From assembly GCF_008831285.2 (NCBI RefSeq), contig NC_045145.1, positions 15,994,802 to 16,058,801 on the forward strand: a DNA stretch of 64,000 nt. Reading direction: 5' to 3'. The notes below the pieces were generated by a model. It had not been told where the DNA came from, made no database searches, and saw nothing but the letters and a program-made list of their open reading frames with translations. Below are positions 49,860 through 61,678 of this stretch, one piece after another (the stretch's first letter is position 1; each line of letters begins with the position of its first letter). Origin of the DNA: Nymphaea colorata (taxonomy: Eukaryota; Streptophyta; Magnoliopsida; Nymphaeales; Nymphaeaceae). The translations under genes were made by a program, and so were the position numbers.

Positions 49860-51589
49860 CCCTATACGTTTTCGCTATACATTCATTTCTTGAGCAAGTC
49901 TTCACAATTTTTTATCAACGGAATCTTGGTGACTATGAACACAAACAACGTCACCTTGTATTTTTTAGATTTGGGGTTGCGAAAACCTCGAGGTCAAAAG
50001 GACAAATCATAATTTACATTTAAAACCGATATTTACATTCGAGAATGCAACGGGCAAATTCTCAATGTGCCAGTCCACAAACCTCCAGACCCGTGCTTGA
50101 GTGCATTTCAAGAGAAAAAGAACAACGGGCAAGACCCACCATCCATCACCCTCCCTATTTCTGCATAGGAAAAAAAAGAGGATCACAAGTTATAACCAAA
50201 AACACAATTTCACAAATAACAATGAAAAAGATTGAAGGCTTTAAAGCATATTATATGATCCTCAGAGCAATCATGGTCTCCTTTTAACAACTAAGAACTC
50301 GTCTAACGGAAGAATTAACAGCATGACCATGTCAACCGTGCCAACCCAAAATTTCTTGTTGAAGTTAATGTCTTGAACTTATACTCGGCAACGAATGTCT
50401 CGACTTAGACAAGGCAATGTCGACGTTATTACGAAGGAAGATTCCTAAAGGCTGCCTAGTTGACAAGCACCCACCAGCAGTGGTGGCTGAATCCAGCTGA
50501 CTGGAAGCATTGTCTCCCACAGTGATGGTTGCCTCGGCATGCTTGTCAACTGATCGGTCCACTTCAGAGAAACAACAGTTAATGTTCCTTTTCTTCACAC
50601 AGGTCCCCCTTGCACTGATCTTGTTCATCACCTCCTGCTTTTAAGATTGGCTTCAGTACTTTTGTGTTCATTTAAGCACTGTGACCTTGCACTGCTGCAT
50701 AACATCTTTGTGTTCAGTGCTTCCTTTCCAACTTCATACCTTTTAGATCTACTGTCTGTTCTGGTGGCTGAGATGAAGTATTATGGTTCTGCTACCCTGA
50801 CAGAGTTCACTTGAAACGGCTGAAAAAAGTTTCAGTAATTTATGAAAAACTTAAACAATTATAGTAAAAGTTCATAAGCAAATAAGGAACCAGATCTTAA
50901 CGACAATGGAGGGTTCAAGGACAGTGTCCATTGTGGCCAGATACATATTGAAATGAGAAACAAGAAGCGTTTTGTTGCACATTTACGTTCAAAATATTAA
51001 GGTCACGTTCTTTCACAACTGATTATAACTTCTTAAACTTGCATAGAACACAGGATTCAAAAAAGCGGCAATAATGCTAAAACATCTAAGATTTGAACGA
51101 AACAAAGGAGCTGCTTACCTTTACCTTTGATGCTATACACGCAGCAATTGCCTACCGAGAGGCCTTCATAGGCCCCAGCAATGTGAGAGACTCAGGAGCT
51201 TTCTCTACACTTTTCTTTTCAACCTTTACATTTTGTAATGAACTAGCTCGCATGAAGAAATAAAGCAGGAAGAGAGAGAGAGAGAGAGAGAGATTCCAAA
51301 ATGGTACATAGTTGTATATATCATGTAATTCAATATTTCCAAACCAATATTACAAAACTACTATAAAAAGAGGAGCATATATGACAATGTACTTATGATG
51401 TTGGAAAGCGAAGTAGCATTCCATAAAGCATAAACCCGTGCAAGAGAAGAAGATCTCTGAGACATTTGACTGAAATGTCCATCTGCAATTTAACATGAAA
51501 AAGAAATGTTAATAAAAATTAACATGTGCTTGTCCGCATAGAATACGAAGCATTAATTAAAAAAATTACCATAATAAGCATGCACTCGA
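49860..51589. other. 3' flank of the hAT transposase, non-coding
   Basis: Lies between the left terminus of the hAT element and the last transposase exon. It contains a GA microsatellite at 51270-51293 and a minus-strand 88-codon frame (50631-50365) without a domain. Nothing else is recognised. Confidence 0.45.
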
Positions 51590-53620
51590 TTAACATTCCT
51601 CGTCAAAACGGTGCTCTGCATCATAAGAACTGTAACAAAGACACTTATTAATTTAAGCACACTATTATGTTAATATGTATAAACTATGAAACATGAACAT
51701 CTTACCTTTCACACAAGTTGTTTGCATCACGAATCCAACTTTGTGTGCAGATTAATGATTCTACATTTTCAGACGTAGTTGAATATCGATAATCATTAAT
51801 AATTCTTCATGATGTACTAAATGCAGATTCTGAAGCAACTGTAGATACAGGAATAGCTAACACATCTCGAGCCATCTTTGCTAGAATTTTATATTTGCTT
51901 TCATTTGTCTTCCACCAAGATAATATGTTGAACTCTACAATAGGTGAAATTTCTTCCATTTTGTCTAAATCTGTGTGAACCACTACAGGAGATAAAGAGT
52001 TGACATATGCTTTAAACTCATATCTAAACACACTTTTATACTCTTCTGTTGCAATCATGATACTAGTGGATGCATTGGCCTTTTCCAAACCACACATATC
52101 ACTATCCTCATACATATTTCTGTACTCAACATACAATTCATGAAGAGTGCTCTCTATAATTTCATATTTCACTATTGCTCACGTTTATCTAAATTGCCAA
52201 CCAAATACTTCAAGTATAACAACTTCAACCTAGGATCCAAAACAGCTGCAATTGCGAAGAGAATATTGTAGCCCTTAAAATATTTGTCAAACTTTTCTTG
52301 CATTTTGCATGCCAATGCCCTTATATGTACATTTGATGTTTCACGATGCCTATACAAATGATGGTAAATTGATACGATTTCTTCAAAAACAAGATTAGCT
52401 GTTACCTGCTTGGTGGTAGAGAATAGATTTGTTGTATTGTAGAAGACCTTTAAGAACTGACATAAATGAGATGCATGAGACCACTCATCCTCAGAAGGCA
52501 AACATGTATAACTAGGATCACACGTTGCCAAATATTCAAAGACGTCTTTGAATAATAATGCATCTCTCAACATTATAAATGTAGAATTCCATCGAGTAGG
52601 AACATCATAGTTTAAACCTTTTTTCTCATCCAACCTCATTGCCTTTACACATTCTTTGAAAGCATGTAGTCGTTTTGGTGATCCCCTTACATATTTGATA
52701 CTGTCACGAATTTTTGAAATTGTATCATCCATATCATTCATACCATCTTTAACTATCAGATTTATGATATGTGCACCACAACGGATATGAAAGTACTCCC
52801 CTCTCAATAGAAATGAAATATTATTTTTTCTTTCTACGGTCCTTCTCAATAAACTTATTCCACTATCATTTGTTGAACAGTTATCAGCAGTGACAGAAAA
52901 CAGCTTCAAATAAATTTCCCACTTAGTAGTAATGCACTCTGATAAAATGTCACATATACAAATTGCATTATATGGTGGAGGCACATGTATAAAATTAAGT
53001 ATGTGAGAGTGCAATTGCCAATCTATATCAATATAAGAGATTGTCAAGCATAAGTACCCTAATGTCTGTTGCGAGGACCACATATCAAATGTCAATGATA
53101 CTCGCTACACTTGGTTATTTAAAACTTCTTGATATCTCTTTCTTTCCGTCAAAAACATTGATTGTACATCTTTTGTAAGTGTTTTCCTAGAAATTGGCAC
53201 AAACCTTGGATTGCCTATACTGAAAGGAAGTGCATGCATTATTGTCAACTTAGCCAAACCTTTTCTTATATTGTCCATATCAAATTTGTCACTTTGTAGA
53301 CCTACATTTGAAGCACCAGATTCACCAACTCCAAATGACAACATTCGTTGTTTTCCATCAAGTATTTATTTTCTGACACATGTATCTCTATGTCGTTTTA
53401 AGTGGCTCGTACCACTACTACTATGTGTAGTAAATCGTTCCCCACAATGTTTGCATTTCACCCACTCTTTTCCATTAAATTCTACTAATTTGAAGTCATT
53501 CCATACCATTGAGTATCTTTTTCTCTTGGATTGAACGTCTTTTTCAGTACATGTAAAAGATTCATCTTCTTCTACATCTGCCATCGGACGATAGTCTTCA
53601 TCCCCAATGTTAAATGACAT
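51590..53620 (-). pseudogene. hAT transposase, zinc finger BED / RICESLEEPER type (three stops, one frameshift)
   Basis: Starts at 53620 with MSFNIGDEDYRPMADVEEDE. A BED zinc finger follows at about residues 40-80 (WVKCKHCGERFTTHSSSGTS, then HLKRH, giving C-x2-C...H-x4-H). Then come the catalytic RNase H-fold segments (LTFDMWSS, FSVTADNCSTND, IRCGAHIINLIVKDG, PTRWNSTFIMLRDAL) and the C-terminal dimerisation region (VEFNILSWWKTNESKYKILA, VLAIPVSTVASESAFST). The main frame is interrupted by an in-frame TAA after DTCVRK (about 53366), a TAG after NNQV (about 53105) and a TGA after SAFSTS (51807), plus a frameshift near 52172. Coding similarity continues across each break. A last exon at 51629-51590 follows a GT-AG intron (donor at 51705) and ends in TAA. 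The breaks make it inactive, yet the sequence is otherwise well kept, so inactivation looks recent. Confidence 0.9.
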
Positions 53621-54245
53621 GACTTACTATTTGAATGAAATCCGAATAACCTAAACATAGAGTCATAGGAAAACCAATTACAAAAATTCTTTCAAGAGGG
53701 ATTCACAGAAACTTCTCATAAACTAGAAGCTCTTACAAGTTATACATTTCAAAAATTGAAAACATAGAATTGCAATGAGCAAACAACAAAGCAGAAGCTA
53801 AAAAACTAACTTCTTCCTCAAATCTACAATTAGTAATCAGAATTAGATTTCAACCCCTTAACCGTGAACATCCATTTCAACAATGTCAACCAGATACACA
53901 GTAGATTAATAAATGCTTGTGCTAACAAAATGGTTTGGACTATTTATTCCCCTTAAGTAGGTATAAAGTTTGGTATATTTGTTAGTGTTTATGGCTAAGC
54001 ACGGATGCTTTTCTTTTATGAACTATGTCAGTGATGTAAACTTATATATCTAGGGTTTCAGGGATTGTGTAATTTCATGTATATATCATAATTTCAAGTA
54101 GGATGTCTCTGTAGGCATATTCATGTATTATTGCAACACTTGTCATGTTGTAAAAACAGTGACATCATCAGATGAGATGCTCACCCAAGAACTCCATTCT
54201 ATTGGTTAATCATGTGATGTGAGATCTACTCCCGAATTCCAATTA

Positions 54246-54460
54246 TGACCCATATCCTGAAATCTGTTTCGAGAAACACATTTATCTATGCAGTTGAGAA
54301 TCAAGTTGGGCGTGATCATATCCTGAAATCTGTTTCAGGAAACACATTCATCTATGCAGTTGAGAATCAAGTTGGGCGTGATCATATCCTGAAATCTGTT
54401 TCAGGAAACACATTCATCTATGCAGTTGAGAATCAAGTTGGGCGTGATCCTATCCTGAAA
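54246..54460. repeat. 66-bp tandem repeat, about 3.2 copies
   Basis: Copies begin (TCCTGAAATCTGTTTC) at 54255, 54321 and 54387, with a partial fourth at 54453. The unit is 22 codons long and open on the plus strand, giving repeats of HILKSVSGNTFIYAVENQVG. It lies inside the hAT element upstream of the transposase, so it is probably non-coding. Confidence 0.95.
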
Positions 54461-55089
54461 CTAACCTACACTTGATGACTTGACCAGACTTAATGGGTTC
54501 CTATTAAGCTGCCTGACCTAGATGACTATTAATATTCCCTCGGGTTATATTGTGTTAAGATATTCAACTTTATATAGGAAAAATTTTCGAGCCACTCCTA
54601 AAGAACCATTAGTTAAAAATATACCCAATCTTTTCACACCTCTAAAAACAACGCTTAAGTTTTTTTTTCTCTTTTATGATGAACTGAAAAAGTTTGTAAA
54701 TTGTCAGTTCATCTGTGTCATGTGTTAAGTTGGTGTAGAATCCCCATTTTACCATTGAATTTAGATTTGACACGAGATTTTTCATGCTAGCACACTTTTG
54801 CATAAAACTCGAAATAACAACGAAAAAAAGCATGCACCAATTCTGGAGCGTGTACCTTCAAAAGGGCGACGGTGGAGTGGACCAGTGGCGGAGCCGCGAA
54901 AGGGCGACGGTAGCACACGGTCGTCTTCGTCTCTCCTTGTCTCTGCCTCCCTCAATCGATGGAAAATGAGAATAGGGGAAAGAAAGAAGGCGCAGCCGGC
55001 AGAAAATGAAATGAGAATTGACAAAACTCTTGACCTAAACCAAACTGGCCGTCCGGCCGGCCCGGCCCGACGCCCAAGCCTTACACACA

Positions 55090-56684
55090 ACCAGTTTAAT
55101 TCCCATTCTAATACTTTATAACAAATATATGCAAATGAACATTTGTGTATGTGAAGCAACGTCGAGCATCAAAAGAATAACTCCAGCAAATTATTTTTGT
55201 GACAAAACCTGTAAGGCTCTGCTGAAAATAAATAACCCCAAGTCGTAGCGCTGTTATCAACTCCAATACAAGATGAAGAAATTGCAGAGATATGGCAAAA
55301 TAAGTGGGCGAAAATTTATGGAAGAAAACCCCAATGGTGGGTAAAAAGACCACAGGCCAAAAATATTCACTATGCGCTTGAAATGTAAATACTACAGAGA
55401 GAGCTCTTCGAAGGTCCCGATACACGAATCAATACTTTTGGGGACAAAATCCCTAACAACCGCCATTGATTTGTCACAACCCAAGAGACAACAGACAAAA
55501 TGAAACCTGAAGAAGGGCTTGAGAAGACAGTCCTGAACAGGTTTTTCTCCTCCTCCCTTCTCCCTTTCTTATTCTCTCTCTACCCGAGCTTTTCTCTTCA
55601 ACGCATGGCCACAGCACGTTCTGATCTCTATTCTTTCACCAACGGCCGCTGTTTGTCTCTGCTGTATCTGATATAGAAAAAGAATACCATGAACCTGAGT
55701 TTTTCTTGTATAGACATTGTTTACTTCTGCTCTAGTGTGATCTTAGATATTCAAGATCAGAATTTACTCCCTCTTCCAACTATGTGTTAGTGTTAAGAGA
55801 GAAACCAAAATAAGGGTATGATAATGTAACTTATTTCTGACTTAAGATCTTTCCAGCAGCCATTGATTGTGGTGTGAACCTTCTTCCCACACCAACAAAA
55901 GAATGCTAAGTTAGAATTATGGATATGAGATCAGTAGTAATCAAACACCTCTTTCGGGAAACTGGAATCTCATGCTTGGCTTAAGAAGACGATGACTTTC
56001 TTGCAGAAAATTTGTTGTTCTCAGTGACAATACGTCTCATTCCTGACAGTGAGAGAGCTACCCTTGTCTATTATACTTAAAAGACACCGTTTGATAACAA
56101 AAACTTTACGTTCTTGTAATGCATGCCTCGAAATATATATTCCAATACAATGTTTTTTATCTAATTGTCAAGAAGCAGGATGTAATTACAAATGTCCTAA
56201 TCGCACCATATTTCTTGCAGCAAGAACACTGTGTTTTCTTTCCCAACATGTGTTGTAAGAACGTGTAGTTCAGGAACACAATGTTCTTCTAACAATGTGT
56301 GCACGCGCACTTAATGCGCATGCACATATACAAACGCTCTCTAGAGTTTAGATTTCTGACTCCATGTTTCTTCACATGTGCCCTGCATTTATGTGAGTGA
56401 CTATTGCAGCGCGAAAAGGGTTGACGAAAATGTGAAGGATACACAACCGGTGCTGCATAAGCCTACCTGAATGGCAGCTAACTATGGGCATCAGCCCATA
56501 TGTCATAAAGCCATATGAAGGTTAAGCACTTGCAGTTATTTTACCATAAGCGTGAGCCCTGACATCCTTTGTGCTCTCAACTTGCAGTGATCATGTGCTT
56601 TCCCCGCCATGAATGATCTCACCAACTAGATGTCAAACGCAATTTGCTTAGGGTAAATACAATCTCGATTTGGTTTAGAGATTA
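55090..56684. other. Intergenic DNA, no gene recognised
   Basis: Only short open frames on both strands; no transposon ends or RNA genes seen. A minus-strand 105-codon frame at 55425-55108 has no domain. Confidence 0.5.
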
Positions 56685-57187
56685 GTTAAAAGTTCATAAT
56701 CACAAATAACGTTTCAGAGTTTTAAACGGCGAGGTTTTTCTGAGTATAATACGGAGAGCTTGAAAAATACGGTAAATTTTTAAAATATTTTAAAAACTAA
56801 AAATGGGAGCAAAATCAAATAAGTGATTAGTTAAAAGTCCATAATCACAAATAACGTTTCAGAGTTTTAAACGGCGAGGTTTTTCTGAGTATAATACGGA
56901 GAGCTTGAAAAATATGGCAAATTTTTAAAATATTTTAAAAACTAAAAATGAGAGTAAAATCAAATAAGTGGGAAACTAATAACACAAACATCAAAAGATA
57001 AGTAGATTTGCAATAAATAAAAAATATATAAAAAAAAACTGTTTGACATTAAAAAACTAAAAAAACTCGTTTAAAAACACGTTTTTTCATTTTTAACGTT
57101 TTTTTTCAAAAAACCCTTTTTTTAACGGCCAATTAATTTATCATGTTTTTTCTTTTTTGAAAAAAACATGTTTTTTGTGACTATAGC
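56685..57187. repeat. AT-rich dispersed repeat, copy C, with internal 145-bp tandem duplication
   Basis: The left end ATAATCACAAATAACGTTTC and the right end CATGTTTTTTGTGACTATAG are weak inverted repeats. The first part is duplicated: GATTAGTTAAAAGTTCATAA at 56680 recurs at 56825 with few changes through AAAATCAAATAAGTG. It is related to copies A and B over most of its length. It lies about 0.8 kb upstream of the 14-3-3 promoter. Confidence 0.65.
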
Positions 57188-57930
57188 TTAGACTCTCATG
57201 GGTTTCTTGCAATTCCATGATAACAGATGAACCTATATAATTTTGAATCAAAGCTCTGGATCTTTATTTCGTTTTAGGCTTTTCTCCTCCCCCTTCGACC
57301 ATAAATCTATGGTTTTCACAAGGTAACACAGATTTGAGATGCCCAGTTGAGAAATCTACTGTTTGTTTTGTTTAACCTGCAGATTTGACCAATCATGCAT
57401 TTAGAATCAGATAGGCTATCAAACATGACCTTACTAATTGGGCAAGTCAGATTCGGATTCACATGCAAATGTGTATACATATGAAGCTCCTGAATTTGCT
57501 TATTATTGAATTTCTTCTTTTGTCAACCCCAAGCTAAGTTTCTGTATATGGATCATGTAGATCTGTTATTAAAAGATGCAATGTTCCATCGCATTTTATA
57601 TAATGGAATGAGAATCATAAGTATTTCTTACATAACTAGATACCAATATCGATCAACCACTCCCTAAATTGATTCAATTGAGGAAGATATCATTCAATTG
57701 ATACAAACAAATGAGTATGAAGCGGACTTATCAATTATTATAAGATCATATTGTTCATAAAAAATAATACCCATGAAAATGAAAATCAAATTAATGACAC
57801 ACACTATGCTCTAACCGGCTATGTTAAGATTCCAAATGCTCTAATATTCTCGTTTTGATTTGTTTAACGGTGGAATAAAAGTCAGACAACCACAGCCAAG
57901 GGAACTAGACTCCGTCATTTTCTCCCATCT
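57188..57930. other. Intergenic DNA upstream of the 14-3-3 gene
   Basis: AT-rich; no gene seen. It probably includes distal promoter sequence of the 14-3-3 gene. Confidence 0.5.
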
Positions 57931-57936
57931 CATCGA

Positions 57937-58015
57937 CACGTGTTCCTCGCTAGCGTATGTTGTGTACGTGTCAGAAAATGATTGGACATGGTTCTACAAG
58001 AAGGCGAGTATAAAA
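57937..58015 (+). promoter_or_regulatory. 14-3-3 core promoter: G-box, ACGTGTC element and TATA box
   Basis: A palindromic G-box CACGTG lies at 57937-57942 and an ABRE-like ACGTGTC at 57966-57972. A TATA box TATAAAA lies at 58009-58015. The likely transcript start is near 58040, followed by a CT-rich leader. Such ACGTG pairs are typical of ABA- or bZIP-responsive promoters in plants; the response itself is inference. Confidence 0.6.
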
Positions 58016-58081
58016 TGTCGAGAGCGGGTTCCTGGCGGGTCTCTCGTTTTTCTTTTTTCTTGAGAGGAGGGAAGATCTGAG

Positions 58082-58743
58082 GTACTACTATTCACCATTT
58101 ATTTGTGCATTTATTTTGGGTTTATGTTCTTCTTTTTTATTTTTTTTCGTGTTATTGACTGGATTTTTTCTGTTATTCTTTTTGGCTTTTGATTCCTTTT
58201 TTTTAGGGTTTCGGTTAGGGGACGTTTTCTTCTTCGCCTCTGTGTTTGGTGGATCATTCTCTGTCTTGTTTTCGGCACTTTGGGCAGTGGAATCTCTTTT
58301 TTCTTGTTCGATTTGGCCTCGTTTTTTTTTCTGATCTGGTGATCTTTCTTTATTTTAATTTGTTTTTCTTCGTGATATTTGATTGTAATGCTAACCGGCG
58401 GGTGAAGGATGATTAGGTATTCTTGATGTTCCACACGGAAATTGAATCTTTTCGTGGTTTAGACCTGTAACTTTTCTTTTTCTGGCCCGTTTCCACATTG
58501 CTTAATCCCAGATTGGGAATTGATCTCTTTAGATCTGTTTGCACAGTAGCATTTTTTCGGTCGGATAACGTTTTGGGGATCTCTTTCTTTCTTTTTTCTT
58601 TTCTCTAGTTTGGACGTCTGATCCTCTTAACCGTCATCGTTTGAGTGGTTGTAGTATATACCTGCGGGTGTCGTTGTACGGATTTCTATTGTTTTATGGA
58701 GGTGTGATTTTCTTCCCTTCTCTTTTCCCGTAAATGCCTGCAG
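58082..58743 (+). other. 5'-UTR intron of the 14-3-3 gene
   Basis: Donor GATCTGAG|GTACTACT and acceptor TGCCTGCAG|GTTCGTGC bound a T-rich 662-bp intron ending 28 bp before the ATG. Leader introns of this sort are common in plant 14-3-3 genes and often raise expression. Confidence 0.7.
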
Positions 58744-58771
58744 GTTCGTGCTTTGATTTTCTGTGAGGAAA

Positions 58772-61678
58772 ATGGCGGCCGTTGAGTCCCCGAGAGAGGA
58801 GAATGTGTACATGGCCAAGTTGGCCGAGCAGGCCGAACGCTACGAGGAGATGGTTGAGTTTATGGAGAAGGTAGCGAAAACTGTGGACGTCGAGGAACTC
58901 ACGGTTGAGGAACGGAACTTGTTGTCTGTCGCTTACAAGAATGTCATCGGAGCCCGGAGAGCCTCATGGAGGATTATTTCCTCCATTGAGCAGAAGGAAG
59001 AAAGCCGTGGTAACGAGGATCACGTAGCGGCGATTAAGGAGTACAGGGGAAAGATCGAGGCCGAGCTTAGCAAGATCTGTGATGGCATATTGCGCCTTCT
59101 TGAATCCCATCTCATCCCGGCTACTACTGCTGCTGAGTCGAAGGTGTTCTATCTCAAGATGAAAGGGGATTACCACAGATATCTGGCAGAGTTTAAGACT
59201 GGTGCTGAGAGGAAAGAAGCTGCTGAGAGCACTTTGCTGGCTTACAAGTCTGCACAGGTCTGCCAAATGCAATCTTACTTCCACTTTTGTGTATTCAGTT
59301 CTTGTCTTTTTACCTCTATAAGCATACCATAAATGTATATTTTTTAAGTAATTTCGTTATTTCTGTTGAACAGGACATTGCTCTGGCTGACTTGGCTCCG
59401 ACCCATCCAATTAGACTTGGACTTGCCCTTAACTTTTCAGTGTTTTACTATGAAATTTTGAACTCACCTGACCGAGCTTGCCACCTAGCAAAGCAGGTTC
59501 GTTTTGTATTTCTCTGTCTTTTATTATATTTTCATCATAAAGTTTGATATCGATGCTGGTTGGATTGCATTAGCACTTTTAACGTTTTGGACTTTGTGTC
59601 CCTTATCATGTGGAATTGCATTTCTAAGCTTTTTCACTTCTTTTGGCTCGTTAGTCATTCAGATTTATACCTAGCTAGATTTTTCATTTCCTGCTTTCTC
59701 GTGGCTATGTGGCACGGTTTTCTTTTTTGGGGTCCTTTGGACATGTGGTGCTTCGTAATCCTTGATTGCCAGATAAACCACTTCGGTCACTTTAAAGTCA
59801 CGCACTAATTGATGATCCCATCTCTGGATTTTTTCATTTATCCGTGTGTTTAGTCATTACTGCAATAGATGGATGCAAGAAGCTGCATATCGTCATCACA
59901 GAGTTGTGAATTATCTTGTTTTGTAGTATCAGATAGATAAGTATGTTGGCATGATTGATAGAACTTTATTTCAATAACAATTGCATGTGAAAGTGGAGAG
60001 TTTACTCAACATAGTCGTGTTTTAAACCTTGTGTGTCCTCTTCAATGGTCTAGTATGCATTGCAATGTCATGGAAAGATTAGTTGGAGTTCTCAATAAAC
60101 TAGTGGATGTTGTTTTGCTTTCGACTTTGTCTGTCCTGTTTCATCTTCTTCTCTGTGATGCAATGCCATGAAAAGGTTTTTTGGATTTTCCATACTTCTC
60201 TATGCTAATGGTAATCCGCTTGTGTTGCCTTTAATAGCCATGTGTATTATCTGTTTTTGTGGACTTGTTAAACATGTTTGCTATTGCTAGAAACAAGGAC
60301 TCTGTGGAAGTACGTTCTAAATATAATATCTAAGTTTGTTCTGTTCCTAGATACTGACAATATAATATCTAAGTTTGTTCTGTTCCATAGACCGTCAGTA
60401 TCATTCAAATGAGGAATCATGCTAGAAGCATGTTGGCCATGTTGTCATGCATCGGAGATGTTCTGGGCCTGACTTGTAACCTTTTCTCCTAACATGTAAT
60501 GCTTTTGGAGTGGTACTATGGCCCTTGTGCAAAATGGTACTGATTTCTTGATGTGGAGGATAGTGGACATCTCTAGTCCCTTATACAGTTATAGAACTAA
60601 AGCGACACAAACAAATGATGCTTGTGCCTTAAAGTAAAGTGGTACTATGAATGTTCAAAAATTGAGTAGAAAATTTTGTACGTTGTATAAACTATTAACT
60701 ATTGGTTGATTGTTGTGGGGATCGTCGTGGGCGATGATCAGTTGATTAACTTTGTTGCATTTTGCTCTTGCTTAGTGTTGCTAATATTAAGGCTCTTATT
60801 ACCACAATGCTTCTAGTTTTTAGCTAACTTGCAAAGCACCGTCTAGTTTTAGGAGACCAAACCCAGGCTTAGGGGTAGGACTTTCTTTACTCCTCCAATG
60901 ATTGGCTTCATTGTCTCAAGCCACTTTCATAATAATCCAGGCTCAAATTAGAGGCTAGACATCTAGGGAGTTTGGTCTGTGTTGGTTCTTCGGCTCAAAA
61001 CTCCCTTGCAGTTGCAGTTGGATGTCACGTGTGATTAAATTTCGTAACTTGGATAAGAGAATCTGGCCAAGTTGGCACATGAAACTGTCATGACCCAAAG
61101 TATTTTTTTACTGTCTTTCCGGTAAAGATATTGAACCCCATATATAATATATTTGTGTATGCCCTTTTCCTAACTCATCCCGTTATTTTTTAAACTTCCT
61201 GTTTCCAAGAGCGGCAAACCCTTAAATTTTTGTACTTCACGATTTCTTCCTTTACCTCAACCATGGAAGCCAATCAGCAGCTTTGAATTCTGTAAAGGCC
61301 GACTGGTCGTCTAAATCCTGTGTCCAAGAATTGTTGAATTGTTTATGCCAAGCATCTTTCAGGGCCCCAAGTACTGATAAGTGCCGTCATAAACCTTGTC
61401 CTTTCAGGCTTTTGATGAAGCAATCTCAGAATTGGACACGCTGGGTGAAGAATCCTACAAGGACAGCACCTTGATCATGCAGCTTCTACGTGACAATTTG
61501 ACTCTCTGGACCTCCGATATACAGGTGCTCACCTTCTCTCTCTTTCACTCTGATACAGATCACCTTCTTTCTCTCTCTCTCTCTCTCTCAACTTCATACT
61601 TGTTGTCAGGAGGATGCTGGAGAGGAGATCAAGGAGGCTGCACCAAAAGCTGATGCAGGAGCCGATGGGCAGCAGTGA
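58772..61678 (+). CDS. 14-3-3 protein (GF14), non-epsilon group
   Basis: Phosphoserine/threonine-binding adaptor that dimerises and regulates client proteins in cytosol and nucleus (e.g. H+-ATPase, nitrate reductase, transcription factors). Coding exons 58772-59257, 59374-59496, 61408-61524 and 61610-61678, all GT-AG in phase 0, give 264 residues. Visible family signatures are the dimer helix ([20 protein letters not shown]), [20 protein letters not shown] with the phosphate-binding Lys and Arg, [14 protein letters not shown], and [20 protein letters not shown]. The end of the core, [15 protein letters not shown], is followed by a variable acidic tail. The tail and wording are closest to the psi/nu/upsilon class. 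Four coding exons are typical of the non-epsilon group. Intron 2 is unusually long (1.9 kb). I chose the first ATG because no in-frame start precedes it after the leader intron. Confidence 0.97.

Larger units (their letters stand above)
49621..55081 (-). mobile_element. RICESLEEPER-type hAT transposon, nearly complete but inactive
   Basis: The left end TAGGGGTGGGTATCGGCCCG (49621) and the right end, read on the other strand as AGGCTTGGGCGTCGGGCCGG (55081), form GC-rich imperfect inverted repeats, about 11 of 15 over the best part. They are flanked by TTCACACA (49613-49620) and TACACACA (55082-55089), an 8-bp duplication with one mismatch, as in hAT elements. Between them lie subterminal GC-rich repeats at the left, a possible 5' UTR exon at the right (about 54850-55020), a 66-bp tandem repeat and the minus-strand transposase. 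The exact right end is uncertain by two or three bases. About 5.5 kb is long for this group, so later insertions inside 49.9-51.5 kb are possible. Confidence 0.65.

Noticed and set aside
49614-49893. Pro/Gly/Ala-rich open frames on both strands
   Set aside because: Caused by GGGCC-type tandem repeats at the end of the hAT element; no conserved protein.
54246-54460. CRISPR-like array
   Set aside because: Units are directly tandem with no unique spacers, and the window is plant nuclear DNA.
58111-58434. Lys/Arg-rich 107-codon minus-strand frame
   Set aside because: It is the complement of the T-rich 14-3-3 leader intron.
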